A stretch of DNA of 64,000 nucleotides from NIOZ-UU13 sp964417935 (lineage in GTDB: Bacteria; Planctomycetota; Phycisphaerae; Sedimentisphaerales; Anaerobacaceae), in contig CAYQKF010000003.1 of assembly GCA_964417935.1 (NCBI GenBank), forward strand, positions 1 through 64,000, given 5' to 3'. This document shows positions 7,215 to 15,701 of this stretch, one piece after another. The notes under the pieces are model-generated. The model saw nothing but the letters and a program-made list of their open reading frames with translations, did no database searches and had not been told where the DNA came from. Every line of letters starts with the position of its first letter. The stretch's first letter is position 1. Both the position numbers and the translations under genes were made by a program.

Positions 7215-8888
7215 ATGGTGAACGCTGCGAAAAAAAACCTTAATCCCGTTGGAAATTCTACACACTGGGGCCGTTCCGTAAAAGGGAAGAATTCCCGAAA
7301 GACACGGGGAAATTCGCCTTCGGCGAATCCGGTAAAGACACCGGAGTTTTTTAACGGGGTAAATCGACGAGATTTCCTAAAGATAATAAGCTTAGGTACA
7401 ATCCGCCTGGGCGGACTGACAATGTCCGGGTGTGCGAGCAGCACGCAAAGACTGGGCGGAAATAAACAAGTTCGAAAACGGCCGAATATCATCTTCCTGA
7501 TGTCTGACGACCAGCGGTGGGACTTAATGGGGTGTATGGGCAATCCTGTAATCAAGACTCCGAATATGGATTGTCTGGCTGCCGAGGGTGTCCTTTTCGA
7601 GAATGCCTTTCTTACCACCTCGATATGTATGGCCAGCCGGGCCAGCGTAATGCTGGGCCAGTTCGAGAGCCGGCACCAATGCAATTTCGAGCGGCCCTCC
7701 AACAAAACGATATCGTACGCCGAATTTGATAACAGTTACCCTCGACTCCTGCAAAAAGCAGGGTATCGAACGGGGTTTATTGGCAAGTTCGGTTTTGCGG
7801 TTAGCAAAGACAAAATCCGGAACTGCCCGCTTAATCCGGACGGCAGTCGAGATTCCAGGGGGCATTTGTGGAAAAAGCAGGAATATATGCCCGCAGATAA
7901 ATTTGACGCCTGGTACGGTTTTCCCGGACAAGGTGGATACTTCCCTAAAGACAAGGGTGGAAAGCATTTGACACAGATTATGGGTGAGCAGGCGCGGGAA
8001 TTTTTCGAGAGCTGCAAACCGGGTAGGCCATTTTGCCTGTCGATTAGTTTTAAGGCCCCGCACGGACCAACCCAGCCGGACCTGGCCTACAAGGATATGT
8101 ACAAAGACGTGAAAATTCCTCGCCAGGTAAACGACGGCGATGAATATTTCCAGAAGCTGCCGAAGGTGGTTCGTGAACACTGGCGCGGGCGCAGGGTTTA
8201 TAATAATGAAGCCGGCCCGGAAAAGTATCAGAAATTTATGGAAAGGCATTATCAGTGCATCAGCGGAATCGACGTTGTGATTGGGCAGATACGCGATGAG
8301 TTAAGGCGTTTGAAGCTGGATGATAATACGGTCATTATCTATACCTCGGACAACGGCTATTTTTGCGGCTCTAAGGGCCTGGGGGGCAAGTGCCTTTTGT
8401 ATGAGGAATCTATACGCACGCCGCTGATTATTTTCGACCCCCGGCTCGATGTATCTAAACGAAGTATTCGCCGCCGGGAATTGGTGGTGAACATTGACTT
8501 TGCGCCGACTATGCTGGATATGGCGGGTGTGAAAATACCGGCGACGATGCAGGGAAGGAGTTTGCTCGGCCTTGTCAAAGGAAAACAAAAGAAATGGCGC
8601 GACTTGACTTTTCATGAAAATAATTTCACTTCGCACTTTATCCCGGCCCTGTCCAATGCCGGCAGCCAGCGCCAGAAGGTGCTTGAGCGAAGCGTCCGAT
8701 GTAAAGCGGTTCGAACCAAACAGTGGAAGTATATTCGCTATTTCGAACAGCGTCCGATGATTGAAGAACTATTCGATATTCAAAACGACCCGATAGAAGC
8801 GTATAATCTGGCTGATAAGCCGGAGTATTCTGATGTCCTTGTCCGGCTGCGCAAGTTATGTGACGACTGGATTAGTAAGGCCAAATAA
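7215..8888 (+). CDS. S1-family sulfatase, Tat lipoprotein (4 of 7), CMASR type
   Basis: 557 residues. The modification motif is CMASR (Cys138), a CxAxR form that anaerobic sulfatase-maturing radical SAM enzymes accept. SDDQRWD provides the metal ligands; the usual GKWHLG reads GKFGFA, and TSDNGYF occurs later, as in the iduronate/heparan-sulfatase-like branch of S1. The Tat motif NRRDFLK lies unusually deep, at about residue 50, with a lipobox MSGC at 70-73. No start codon lies between residue 3 and the Tat motif, so ATG 7215 (or GTG 7218) must be used although there is no clear RBS. The extra N-terminus is rich in small palindromes (ATTCGCC/GGCGAAT, CCGGT/ACCGG), so it may be repeat-derived. 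Confidence 0.85.
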   Translation: MVNAAKKNLNPVGNSTHWGRSVKGKNSRKTRGNSPSANPVKTPEFFNGVNRRDFLKIISLGTIRLGGLTMSGCASSTQRLGGNKQVRKRPNIIFLMSDDQRWDLMGCMGNPVIKTPNMDCLAAEGVLFENAFLTTSICMASRASVMLGQFESRHQCNFERPSNKTISYAEFDNSYPRLLQKAGYRTGFIGKFGFAVSKDKIRNCPLNPDGSRDSRGHLWKKQEYMPADKFDAWYGFPGQGGYFPKDKGGKHLTQIMGEQAREFFESCKPGRPFCLSISFKAPHGPTQPDLAYKDMYKDVKIPRQVNDGDEYFQKLPKVVREHWRGRRVYNNEAGPEKYQKFMERHYQCISGIDVVIGQIRDELRRLKLDDNTVIIYTSDNGYFCGSKGLGGKCLLYEESIRTPLIIFDPRLDVSKRSIRRRELVVNIDFAPTMLDMAGVKIPATMQGRSLLGLVKGKQKKWRDLTFHENNFTSHFIPALSNAGSQRQKVLERSVRCKAVRTKQWKYIRYFEQRPMIEELFDIQNDPIEAYNLADKPEYSDVLVRLRKLCDDWISKAK

Positions 8889-8933
8889 TATTTTGCAGAA
8901 AACTTATGGAAACGATAAATAGGAGGTTTTTCA

Positions 8934-10382
8934 ATGAATGAGAATCTAAACAGACGTGATTTCCTAAAGACAGCAGGCCTGACAGCGGCAGCGCTGGCGG
9001 TGCCGGGCTGCGGTAGTGCCTTTGAGCAGAGTTCGAGCGGGGCTTCTGTGGATGAGCCAAATGTGGTTATCGTATTCTGTGATGATGTCGGCTATGCCGA
9101 CGTCGGTGTTTTCGGCGCCAAAGGATATAAGACGCCCAATCTTGACCGGATGGCGGCTGAAGGTGTGAAGTTCACGGATTTCTACGCTGCAGCGCCTTCG
9201 TGCACACCGTCGCGTGCGGCCTTGATGACCGGCTGCTATCCGCAGCGTGTGAGCCTGCCGAATGTAATCGGCCCGAGTGCGAAAATCGGTATAAGCGACG
9301 ATGAGCAGACAATCGCTGAGGTTCTCAAACCGCTCGGTTACGCTACCGCCTGCTATGGTAAGTGGCACTTAGGGCATCATCCCAAATTCCTGCCGATGCG
9401 TCACGGTTTCGACGACTACTTCGGCCTGCCTTACTCGAACGATATGTGGCCGAACCACCCGACCAATAAGAGCTTTCCAGACCTGCCGCTTATCGAAGGT
9501 GAAAGAATCATCGAGTACAATCCCGACCAGACACAGTTGACCACCTGGTACACCGAGCACGCCGTGAGGTTCATTGAGAAGAGCAAGAGCCAGCCGTTCT
9601 TTCTGTATTTACCTCATTCGATGGCGCACGTGCCGTTGTTTGTCTCCGACAAATTCAAGGGCAAATCCGAGCGAGGTCTCTATGGCGATGTCATGATGGA
9701 AATCGATTGGTCGGTGGGACAGATACTCTCAACGCTGAAGCGATTGGGCATCGACAAAAAAACATTGGTGATATTCAGCTCTGACAACGGCCCATGGCTG
9801 AGCTACGGCGACCACGCCGGTTTGGCCTTGCCGTTGCGTGAGGGCAAGGGTACGACTTTCGACGGTGGCCAGCGTGAATCGACTATTATGCGCTGGCCTG
9901 GCCAAATACCCGCCGGCACCGTCTGCAAGGAACCGGCTTCAACGATGGATATCCTGCCTACAGTAGCGAAACTCACCGGCGCGCAATTGCCTGCTCATAT
10001 CATCGACGGCAAGGACATCTGGCCGTTGATGTCGAGTAAGCGAGGAGCAAAAAGTCCGCACGAAGCGTTCTTCTATTATCGCGGCTTCGGGCTTGAAGCG
10101 GTCCGCAGCGGAAAGTGGAAACTTCACCTGCCCCATAGTTACCGCTCATTAGGCGGACGCAAGGGCGGTACGGGCGGCCAACCGGTCAAGTATGAACAGG
10201 CTAAAATTGGTCTGGCGTTGTTCGACCTGGAAAGGGATATAGGCGAGCAGCACGATGTCTCTGCCCGATACCCGGATGTGGTCGAGCGGCTTTTGGGCCT
10301 TGCTGAGCGAATGCGTGAGGACTTAGGCGATTCGGCTAAGAAGATGACAGGGAAAAACAGAAGGCCGCCCGGGCGTCTATAG
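8934..10382 (+). CDS. S1-family sulfatase, Tat lipoprotein (5 of 7)
   Basis: 482 residues with an excellent RBS (AGGAGG) before the ATG. Tat motif NRRDFLK, lipobox VPGC (Cys26), CDDVGY, CTPSR with formylglycine Cys90, GKWHLGH and SSDNGPW are complete, so the enzyme is predicted active. It is a close relative of the first sulfatase at 2542-3981, so the cluster begins and ends with the same subfamily. It starts 45 bases after sulfatase 4 and is the last gene of the run; the downstream sequence turns into palindromic repeats and then the leader of the prepilin-Hint gene. Confidence 0.92.
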   Translation: MNENLNRRDFLKTAGLTAAALAVPGCGSAFEQSSSGASVDEPNVVIVFCDDVGYADVGVFGAKGYKTPNLDRMAAEGVKFTDFYAAAPSCTPSRAALMTGCYPQRVSLPNVIGPSAKIGISDDEQTIAEVLKPLGYATACYGKWHLGHHPKFLPMRHGFDDYFGLPYSNDMWPNHPTNKSFPDLPLIEGERIIEYNPDQTQLTTWYTEHAVRFIEKSKSQPFFLYLPHSMAHVPLFVSDKFKGKSERGLYGDVMMEIDWSVGQILSTLKRLGIDKKTLVIFSSDNGPWLSYGDHAGLALPLREGKGTTFDGGQRESTIMRWPGQIPAGTVCKEPASTMDILPTVAKLTGAQLPAHIIDGKDIWPLMSSKRGAKSPHEAFFYYRGFGLEAVRSGKWKLHLPHSYRSLGGRKGGTGGQPVKYEQAKIGLALFDLERDIGEQHDVSARYPDVVERLLGLAERMREDLGDSAKKMTGKNRRPPGRL

Positions 10383-10407
10383 CCGACATCAGAGGCAAAA
10401 GACTATT

Positions 10408-10529
10408 GTTCTGTCGCACATAATTTGAGGAACTGTCATTGCGAGTACCTCAGCCTCTGGGAGGCAGGTATGCAAAAGAAAATGCACCAACAATGACAAC
10501 CATCAATTGAGCTGCGACAGACCACTGCT
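10408..10529. repeat. Nested palindromic repeat with outer arms
   Basis: TCTGTCGCA and TGCGACAGA arms enclose a GTCATTGCGAG...CAATGAC unit. The inner part (GAGTACCTCAGCC ... GGTATGCAAAAGAAAATG) recurs at 53510-53560. It follows the stop of the fifth sulfatase. Confidence 0.65.
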
Positions 10530-10643
10530 GCTGCGTATCTGCGATTTCGGGCTGAAAATAAAGGTGTTGAGCAAAATTGTGCAATTTTTCAAGAAAACGG
10601 GAAAATTTGACGAAATTTAAACAACAAAGAAACTGTTTTGTCG

Positions 10644-10649
10644 TATAAT
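10644..10649 (+). promoter_or_regulatory. -10 box for the prepilin-Hint leader (locus 1)
   Basis: A perfect TATAAT ends 12 bases before the GGCAGG hairpin that opens the conserved leader. No good -35 is seen at the usual distance. At the second locus a full promoter (36496-36524) occupies the same relative place, which supports this call. Confidence 0.45.
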
Positions 10650-10661
10650 TTAATAGAGATG

Positions 10662-10736
10662 GGCAGGTTTGAAAGACGTTTTATTATTTAAGTCGTTATT
10701 ATATTTGCCTTCTTAATTTCATACCTTAAACCTGCC
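10662..10736 (+). repeat. Leader hairpin module, copy a
   Basis: Closing stem GGCAGGTTT (10662-10670) with AAACCTGCC (10728-10736), perfect 9 bp. The interior shares TTTAAGTCG, TATT and TTTCATA blocks with copy b and with the module at 36399-36486. Confidence 0.75.
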
Positions 10737-10831
10737 TTTCAAAAAAAAGGTTCTTTTGAAGTTTAGCTTATGTTTTGAGTGGAGAAGGATTTTGCGCGCG
10801 GGATTTGCGCCGATATGAAAAAAACGACCAA

Positions 10832-10909
10832 CAGGCAGGTTTGAAAGACTCATTATAATTTAAGTCGCCATCATATTCACCTTTTTATTTCATATCCTGA
10901 ACCTGTCTG
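10832..10909 (+). repeat. Leader hairpin module, copy b
   Basis: Closing stem CAGGCAGGTT (10832-10841) with AACCTGTCTG (10900-10909), 10 bp including one G-U wobble. The wobble keeps the helix while the sequence differs from copy a, as expected for RNA. Confidence 0.75.
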
Positions 10910-11210
10910 AGGGACGGCTTACACGATTGAGCTAAGAGCAGCTTTGAACGTGGGACGGTCTGACTTGCGCATATCTTATCGGCGAAAACCGGTTTTTTGG
11001 ACTTGTTTTGAACCGACCGTTTTTGAGCGAAAAAACTGAACAATGGAGATTCGTAAGAAAACGGCGTTTGGTACTTTACATTACTCTTTAGCAGGACTGT
11101 CATAATGCGAGCCCGGTAATTGTTGTACTTATTGTTATTAGAGAGATTATCGAAATGTGCCCAAAAACGGTCGGTTGTGCGAATCTCCGGGAAATTGAAG
11201 GAGAAATAAA

Positions 11211-12494
11211 ATGGAACGCAAAGGTTTTACATTAGTTGAGCTTCTGGTCGTAATTGCGATCATAGCTCTGTTGATGGGCATTTTGATGCCCGCCCTGGCC
11301 AGGGTAAGGCAGGTTGCCTTTAGAATGGTCTGCGGGACGAACCTGTCCGGCATCGGAAAGGCAATGCTGGTTTATGCCAACGATTACGACGATGAGCTGC
11401 CGCGTGCCGGCGGCAGAAACAGCAAGTGGGGCATAACAACTGACTGGCAGGCCGTTAATCGATTCACCGCTTTTGGTCTGCAGGCCAACAACAGCGGCGG
11501 CCAGGCAAACATTTCATCCAGCTTCTATCTTCTGGTCAAGTATGCCGAGGTAACGCCCAAGTCGTTTGTCTGCAAGAGTGATTCCGGGACCAGCGAATTT
11601 AAGCCCTCCGAATACAACGCGGGCAACAGAGAGCTTATTGACCTCTGGGACTTCGGCCCAGAGCCGGATAGGCATTGCAGCTACTCCTATCATATGCCCT
11701 ATGGGTTGTATGCTCTGACTACATCGAGCGAACCCGGTGTGGCGATAGCGGCTGACCGAAACCCATGGCTAAAATCTCCCGCTGCGGAAGGCAAGGATGC
11801 CGGCTTGTTGAGCTCATACAATCCCACAGGCGGCAAAGAAGCAATCAACATTGGAAACGCCATTGCTCACCAGGAAGATGGACAAAACGTATTGTTTATG
11901 GACAGTCATGTGAGCTTTGAAAAGAAGCCTTTTTGCGGTGTTAATGATGATAACATTTACACCTGGTGGGACGGCGGAGATATCCGACGAGGCGGCCTGC
12001 CTGTAATCGGCGTAAGTGAGCCTGCCGATAGGCTGGACTCTTTACTTGTACACGGTGGAGAAGGCGAGGCCCCACCAAAAGGCAGAGGTTGTTTTCTGGC
12101 CGATACTCCAGTGTTGATAGATGGAAAACTCGTGCAAATCTCTAAAGTTGCCGCAGGCCGGAAGGTCGGCAAAGTCGGCTGTCTTGCGACAGCGGTACAA
12201 ATCGGGAAACTCCAGGAGCATCAGGGAACCTTCGAATGCCGCGATATAACGCTCGAAAACGGCAACTGCATCAGCGTTGTGGCGGCACACTGCTTTATGC
12301 TTGATTCCGGACGATGGCTCGCAGCACAGAATTTACGTAGTGGGCTCAAACTTAAATCGTTAAACGGTTCAATCGTGATTAAGAGCGTTGTAAAAAGGGC
12401 AGTGCCTTTTGTCGGCAAGGTGTACAATCTTAAGGTTAAAGATGGCGAGCAATATTTAGTAGGCGAAGACGGTGTGGTCGTTCGTGATTGGTAA
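11211..12494 (+). CDS. Prepilin-type protein with C-terminal Hint domain (1 of 2)
   Basis: 427 residues. The N-terminus ERKGFTLVELLVVIAIIALL is a class III prepilin signal, cut after the glycine and N-methylated by a PilD-type peptidase, followed by one long hydrophobic helix. The middle (residues about 30-290) is the pseudopilin body, with the VLFMDSHV segment and a DG-rich end typical of planctomycete H-X9-DG proteins. From Cys294 (GRGCFLADTPVLIDG) to the end is a ~134-residue Hint (hedgehog/intein) fold: first-position Cys, block-B His in VVAAHCFML, a WLAAQNLRSGLKL stretch and VYNLKV...YLVGEDGVVV. It ends VVVRDW instead of the VHN found in splicing or cleaving bacterial Hint domains, so Asn cyclisation is not possible; Cys-driven ester formation and cleavage could be. 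RBS GAAGGAG. A paralogue lies at 34834-36120. Confidence 0.85.
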   Translation: MERKGFTLVELLVVIAIIALLMGILMPALARVRQVAFRMVCGTNLSGIGKAMLVYANDYDDELPRAGGRNSKWGITTDWQAVNRFTAFGLQANNSGGQANISSSFYLLVKYAEVTPKSFVCKSDSGTSEFKPSEYNAGNRELIDLWDFGPEPDRHCSYSYHMPYGLYALTTSSEPGVAIAADRNPWLKSPAAEGKDAGLLSSYNPTGGKEAINIGNAIAHQEDGQNVLFMDSHVSFEKKPFCGVNDDNIYTWWDGGDIRRGGLPVIGVSEPADRLDSLLVHGGEGEAPPKGRGCFLADTPVLIDGKLVQISKVAAGRKVGKVGCLATAVQIGKLQEHQGTFECRDITLENGNCISVVAAHCFMLDSGRWLAAQNLRSGLKLKSLNGSIVIKSVVKRAVPFVGKVYNLKVKDGEQYLVGEDGVVVRDW

Positions 12495-12569
12495 AGCAGC
12501 CTATTGGCAGCAGTTTATTTTTGGATAGCCGGATTGCATAGAGACAGTTCCTGCGTTTGTTCTCTCTGG

Positions 12570-12605
12570 ACGGCCTTGTGTGAATGAACACAAGGCCGTT
12601 TATTA
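12570..12605 (+). terminator. Rho-independent terminator of prepilin-Hint unit 1
   Basis: Perfect 12-bp stem ACGGCCTTGTGT (12570-12581) / ACACAAGGCCGT (12588-12599), 6-base loop, then a T-rich tail. The matching terminator of the second unit uses GGCCTTATGC in its stem. Confidence 0.9.
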
Positions 12606-12708
12606 TTTTTGTGAGCGTTGATTGTTCAACCATTTGAGCGAACATAGGATTTGTCTTTATCCGGCGTTTATGTTAGACTTTGTTTTTTATTTTTAAGGGA
12701 GCTCAAAA

Positions 12709-14676
12709 TTGGGACAAACGCTTACTTACAAGATACTTGGCAACCACCTTGTTGAGGGCAGTCTTGCCGCTGGCGGGCAGATTGGGATTCGTATTGACCA
12801 GACGCTTACTCAGGACGCCACGGGGACGACGGCGTTTTTACTGTACGAATCGATGGGAGCAGCTAAGGTTAAAACCGATTTGTCGGTCAGCTACGTTGAC
12901 CACAATATGGTCGGCTTCGGGCCGGAAAACCACAACGACCATTTGTATCTGCAAACGATAGCCGCAAAGTGCGGAGTTTACCATTCGCGGGCGGGCAACG
13001 GTATCTGTCATCAGGTTCATTTAGAGCGGTTCGGCAAACCCGGAGCGACGCTGTTGGGCAGCGATTCACATACGCCGACGGGCGGCGGAATCGGTATGTT
13101 GGCTATCGGGGCCGGAGGGCTGGACGTGGCGGTGGCGATGGCCGGCGGGCCATTTTACCTGAGATGTCCGAAAGTCCTGGGAGTAAAACTTACCGGCGAA
13201 TTGAACGACTGGGTGGCTGCGAAGGACGTCATTCTCAAACTGTTGAGCATACTGACAACAAAAGGTAACGTCGGCTGGGCGGTCGAATATTTCGGCGAAG
13301 GCGCAAAACGGCTGTCCGTGCCACAGCGGGCAACGATAACCAATATGGGGGCGGAATTAGGTGTAACAACGAGTATTTTCGCCAGCGATGAGCAAACAAG
13401 AAAATTTCTGTCCGCCCAGAAACGAGAGCAGGACTACCAACCATTGACCTCTGATGCGGATGCCGAATATGACCGTATCATTGAGATAAAGCTGTCTGAG
13501 CTTGAGCCGATGTCGGCGTGTCCGTCTTCGCCGGATAACGTCAAACCGGCCCGCGAAATTGCCGGTGCCAAAATCGGCCAGGTAGTCATAGGCAGTTGTA
13601 CGAATTCGAGCTTTGCCGATTTGATGATGGTGGCAAAGGTATTAAAAGGACGGCGCATAAATAATATGGTCGAATTCGCAATCGCACCCGGCAGCAGGGA
13701 AGTTCTGAATATGTTAGCGGAAAACGGGGCACTGGCGGATATGATTTCAGCAGGGACGCGGATTTTGGAATCGGGCTGTGGACCATGTATAGGTCAGGGC
13801 TTTTCGCCGGCGGATGAGGTGGTGAGTCTGCGGACGTTTAACAGGAACTTTGCAGGACGAAGCGGGACAAAGGGCGATAAGGTCTATCTGGTCAGCCCCG
13901 AGACGGCGGTCGCTTCGGTTCTGACAGGTCGAATTACCGACCCGCGTGACTTGCCGGAGTTGCTCGGGCTAAAATACACGAAAATCGAATTGCCGGACGA
14001 GTTTGTCATCAACGATGATATGATAGAGCGGCCTTTGAGCGAAGATGAGATGGCAAAGGTAGAGGTTCTGCGCGCCCCTACGATTGTGGTGCCGGAGCCG
14101 CCGGTGTCGTTGCCGCAGAAACTGTCGTGTAAGGTGCTGATTAAATGCGGCGATAAGATAACCACCGACCATATTATGCCGGCAGGAACTTTTCTGAAAC
14201 TGCGCTCAAACGTGCCTGAATACGCCAAGGTGATTTTCAATTGTTTCAACGAGAAAGGTAAGCCAACATTTGCTGAACGGGCGCTTGAGTTAAAGGAAAA
14301 GGCGGTGGCCGGTGTCATTGTGGCGGGCGAAAGCTACGGCCAGGGCTCATCGAGAGAGCACGCTGCACTTTGTCCGATGTATCTGGGTGTGCGGGTGGTG
14401 GTCGCAAAGAGTATCGAGCGAATCCACAAAGCGAACCTGATAAATTTCTGCATCGTGCCAATCGAATTTTCTGAGCCGGCCGACTATGACAAGATCGAAT
14501 GCGGAGACGAATTTGTGATAGATAATCTGCTCGAAGCGATAAAAGGCAGCGACAAAGTTCAAATTGTAAATGCGACCAGCTCATTCGAATTTGTCGGCAG
14601 GCTGGAACTTTCCGAGCGCGAAAGGGAGATTTTGCTTTCGGCAGGGCTTCTAAATTACACGTGCAAAAAAGTTTAA
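12709..14676 (+). CDS. Aconitate hydratase, Aquifex-type
   Basis: Interconverts citrate and isocitrate through cis-aconitate with a [4Fe-4S] cluster in the TCA cycle. 655 residues, the length of the shorter Aquifex-type aconitases. LGSDSHTPTGGGIGML, VIGSCTNSSFADL and SGCGPCIGQG supply the substrate site and the three cluster cysteines; the C-terminal swivel domain carries AGESYGQGSSREHAAL. The start is a TTG at 12709 with AAGGGAGC upstream; no ATG suits. A related 3-isopropylmalate or homoaconitate dehydratase role is less likely because large and small domains are fused and the length fits. DUF3800 follows 41 bases later without any functional link. Confidence 0.88.
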   Translation: MGQTLTYKILGNHLVEGSLAAGGQIGIRIDQTLTQDATGTTAFLLYESMGAAKVKTDLSVSYVDHNMVGFGPENHNDHLYLQTIAAKCGVYHSRAGNGICHQVHLERFGKPGATLLGSDSHTPTGGGIGMLAIGAGGLDVAVAMAGGPFYLRCPKVLGVKLTGELNDWVAAKDVILKLLSILTTKGNVGWAVEYFGEGAKRLSVPQRATITNMGAELGVTTSIFASDEQTRKFLSAQKREQDYQPLTSDADAEYDRIIEIKLSELEPMSACPSSPDNVKPAREIAGAKIGQVVIGSCTNSSFADLMMVAKVLKGRRINNMVEFAIAPGSREVLNMLAENGALADMISAGTRILESGCGPCIGQGFSPADEVVSLRTFNRNFAGRSGTKGDKVYLVSPETAVASVLTGRITDPRDLPELLGLKYTKIELPDEFVINDDMIERPLSEDEMAKVEVLRAPTIVVPEPPVSLPQKLSCKVLIKCGDKITTDHIMPAGTFLKLRSNVPEYAKVIFNCFNEKGKPTFAERALELKEKAVAGVIVAGESYGQGSSREHAALCPMYLGVRVVVAKSIERIHKANLINFCIVPIEFSEPADYDKIECGDEFVIDNLLEAIKGSDKVQIVNATSSFEFVGRLELSEREREILLSAGLLNYTCKKV

Positions 14677-14717
14677 CATGGGTAGAAAGATATCGAGGTA
14701 AAAGAGATAGATAAAAA

Positions 14718-15527
14718 ATGACTAAGGTTTCATTTCGAGCATATATTGATGAATCTGGAGATGAAGGTTTTAAATTCAGGAAAACCTTCGATGAAGAAGC
14801 AAGCAGTGACTGGTTTGTTTTGGCTGCCTTTGTAACTCGAAATAAGACAGACCTCGAGACGGTCAAAATAATTGATCAAGTGCGTCAAGAATTTAAACTT
14901 CATCCCAGAAAACATATTCATTGGAAAAAGCTAAAGCACTCCAAAAAGGTTAAATATGCCCAGATAATTGCAGGGCTGCAAGCGAGGCTCATAGCTGTTT
15001 GTGTTCATAAACCGTCTCTTCTGGAGCCTGAGAAATTCCAGGACAGATATCGCTTGTATTTCTATGCCGTTAGATACCTCATAGAAAGGATATCATGGCT
15101 TGCTCGGGACCGACACAATCCCGCCAAATGGGGCGGTGACGGTATTGTGGAACTGTTTTTTTCAAATCGGCAGGGTATGTCTTATGATGAGATGAGGAAT
15201 TACCTGCGACTGCTCGAAAAGCAAAAACAGATGGGGAAAGATATACGCATTGAGTTTGACCAAATTCCAATTGATATGCTGAAAACTCGGACGCCTGGGC
15301 GTTCTATGGGATTGCAACTTACAGATGCCACTGCGGGAGCGTTTTTCAACGCGATCGAACGAGATAAATTTGGTAACACCGAACCGCGTTATTTCAAGAC
15401 AATGTTGCCGATTCTCTATCGTCGTGAGAATATCTGCCGGGGATACGGTTTCAAGATCGTGCCCAGGGAAACAATAAAAAGTCTTAGAAATGAGGAGAAT
15501 CTAAAATGGCTCTTTGAGTTAAAGTAA
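14718..15527 (+). CDS. DUF3800 protein
   Basis: 269 residues, opening with the hallmark FRAYIDESGD of DUF3800, followed by the family's WFVLAAFVT strand, a PRKHIHWKKLKH region and the SMGLQLTDATAGAFFNAIE helix near the C-terminus. DUF3800 proteins have an RNase H-like core judged from the acidic residues, and are often found singly or in defence and mobile contexts. Here it stands alone after aconitase, with a structured repeat right after its stop. The biological role is not known. Confidence 0.85.
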   Translation: MTKVSFRAYIDESGDEGFKFRKTFDEEASSDWFVLAAFVTRNKTDLETVKIIDQVRQEFKLHPRKHIHWKKLKHSKKVKYAQIIAGLQARLIAVCVHKPSLLEPEKFQDRYRLYFYAVRYLIERISWLARDRHNPAKWGGDGIVELFFSNRQGMSYDEMRNYLRLLEKQKQMGKDIRIEFDQIPIDMLKTRTPGRSMGLQLTDATAGAFFNAIERDKFGNTEPRYFKTMLPILYRRENICRGYGFKIVPRETIKSLRNEENLKWLFELK

Positions 15528-15543
15528 AATGACAGACCTCAGG

Positions 15544-15593
15544 ACGTAGGATCCCGCGCTATATGCGCTGCTGTCCTTTCGGACAACCTACGT
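15544..15593. repeat. Three-way-junction-like inverted repeat
   Basis: ACGTAGG (15544-15550) pairs with CCTACGT (15587-15593) and encloses two smaller hairpins, GCGC/GCGC (15556-15559 with 15665-type partner at 15565-15568) and GTCC/GGAC (15573-15576, 15581-15584). It begins 17 bases after the DUF3800 stop. Probably a short dispersed repeat; it lacks a T-run. Confidence 0.5.
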
Positions 15594-15701
15594 TAAGCCC
15601 TGCACATGCCTGCCAATTCTATAATACGTTTGAGAATAGTGCTATGTCAACAATAATTTTAGAAGTTCGAAAAATTTTTATTATCTTGATGGCTCGGGTA
15701 A

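Larger units (their letters stand above)
10656..11210 (+). promoter_or_regulatory. Structured 5' leader of prepilin-Hint gene 1
   Basis: About 555 bases between the -10 box and the start codon, without a gene. It contains two tandem copies of a ~75-base hairpin module (10662-10736 and 10832-10909), a small AAAACCGGTTTT hairpin, and two long-range pairings: ACCGACCGTTTTT (11012-11024) with AAAAACGGTCGGT (11163-11175), 13 bp, and GGAGATTCG (11045-11053) with CGAATCTCC (11180-11188), 9 bp. The order of the arms is crossing, as in a pseudoknot. The last arm ends 11 bases before the GAAGGAG ribosome-binding site. The same elements in the same order precede the second prepilin-Hint gene at 34834-36120. 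Confidence 0.7.
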
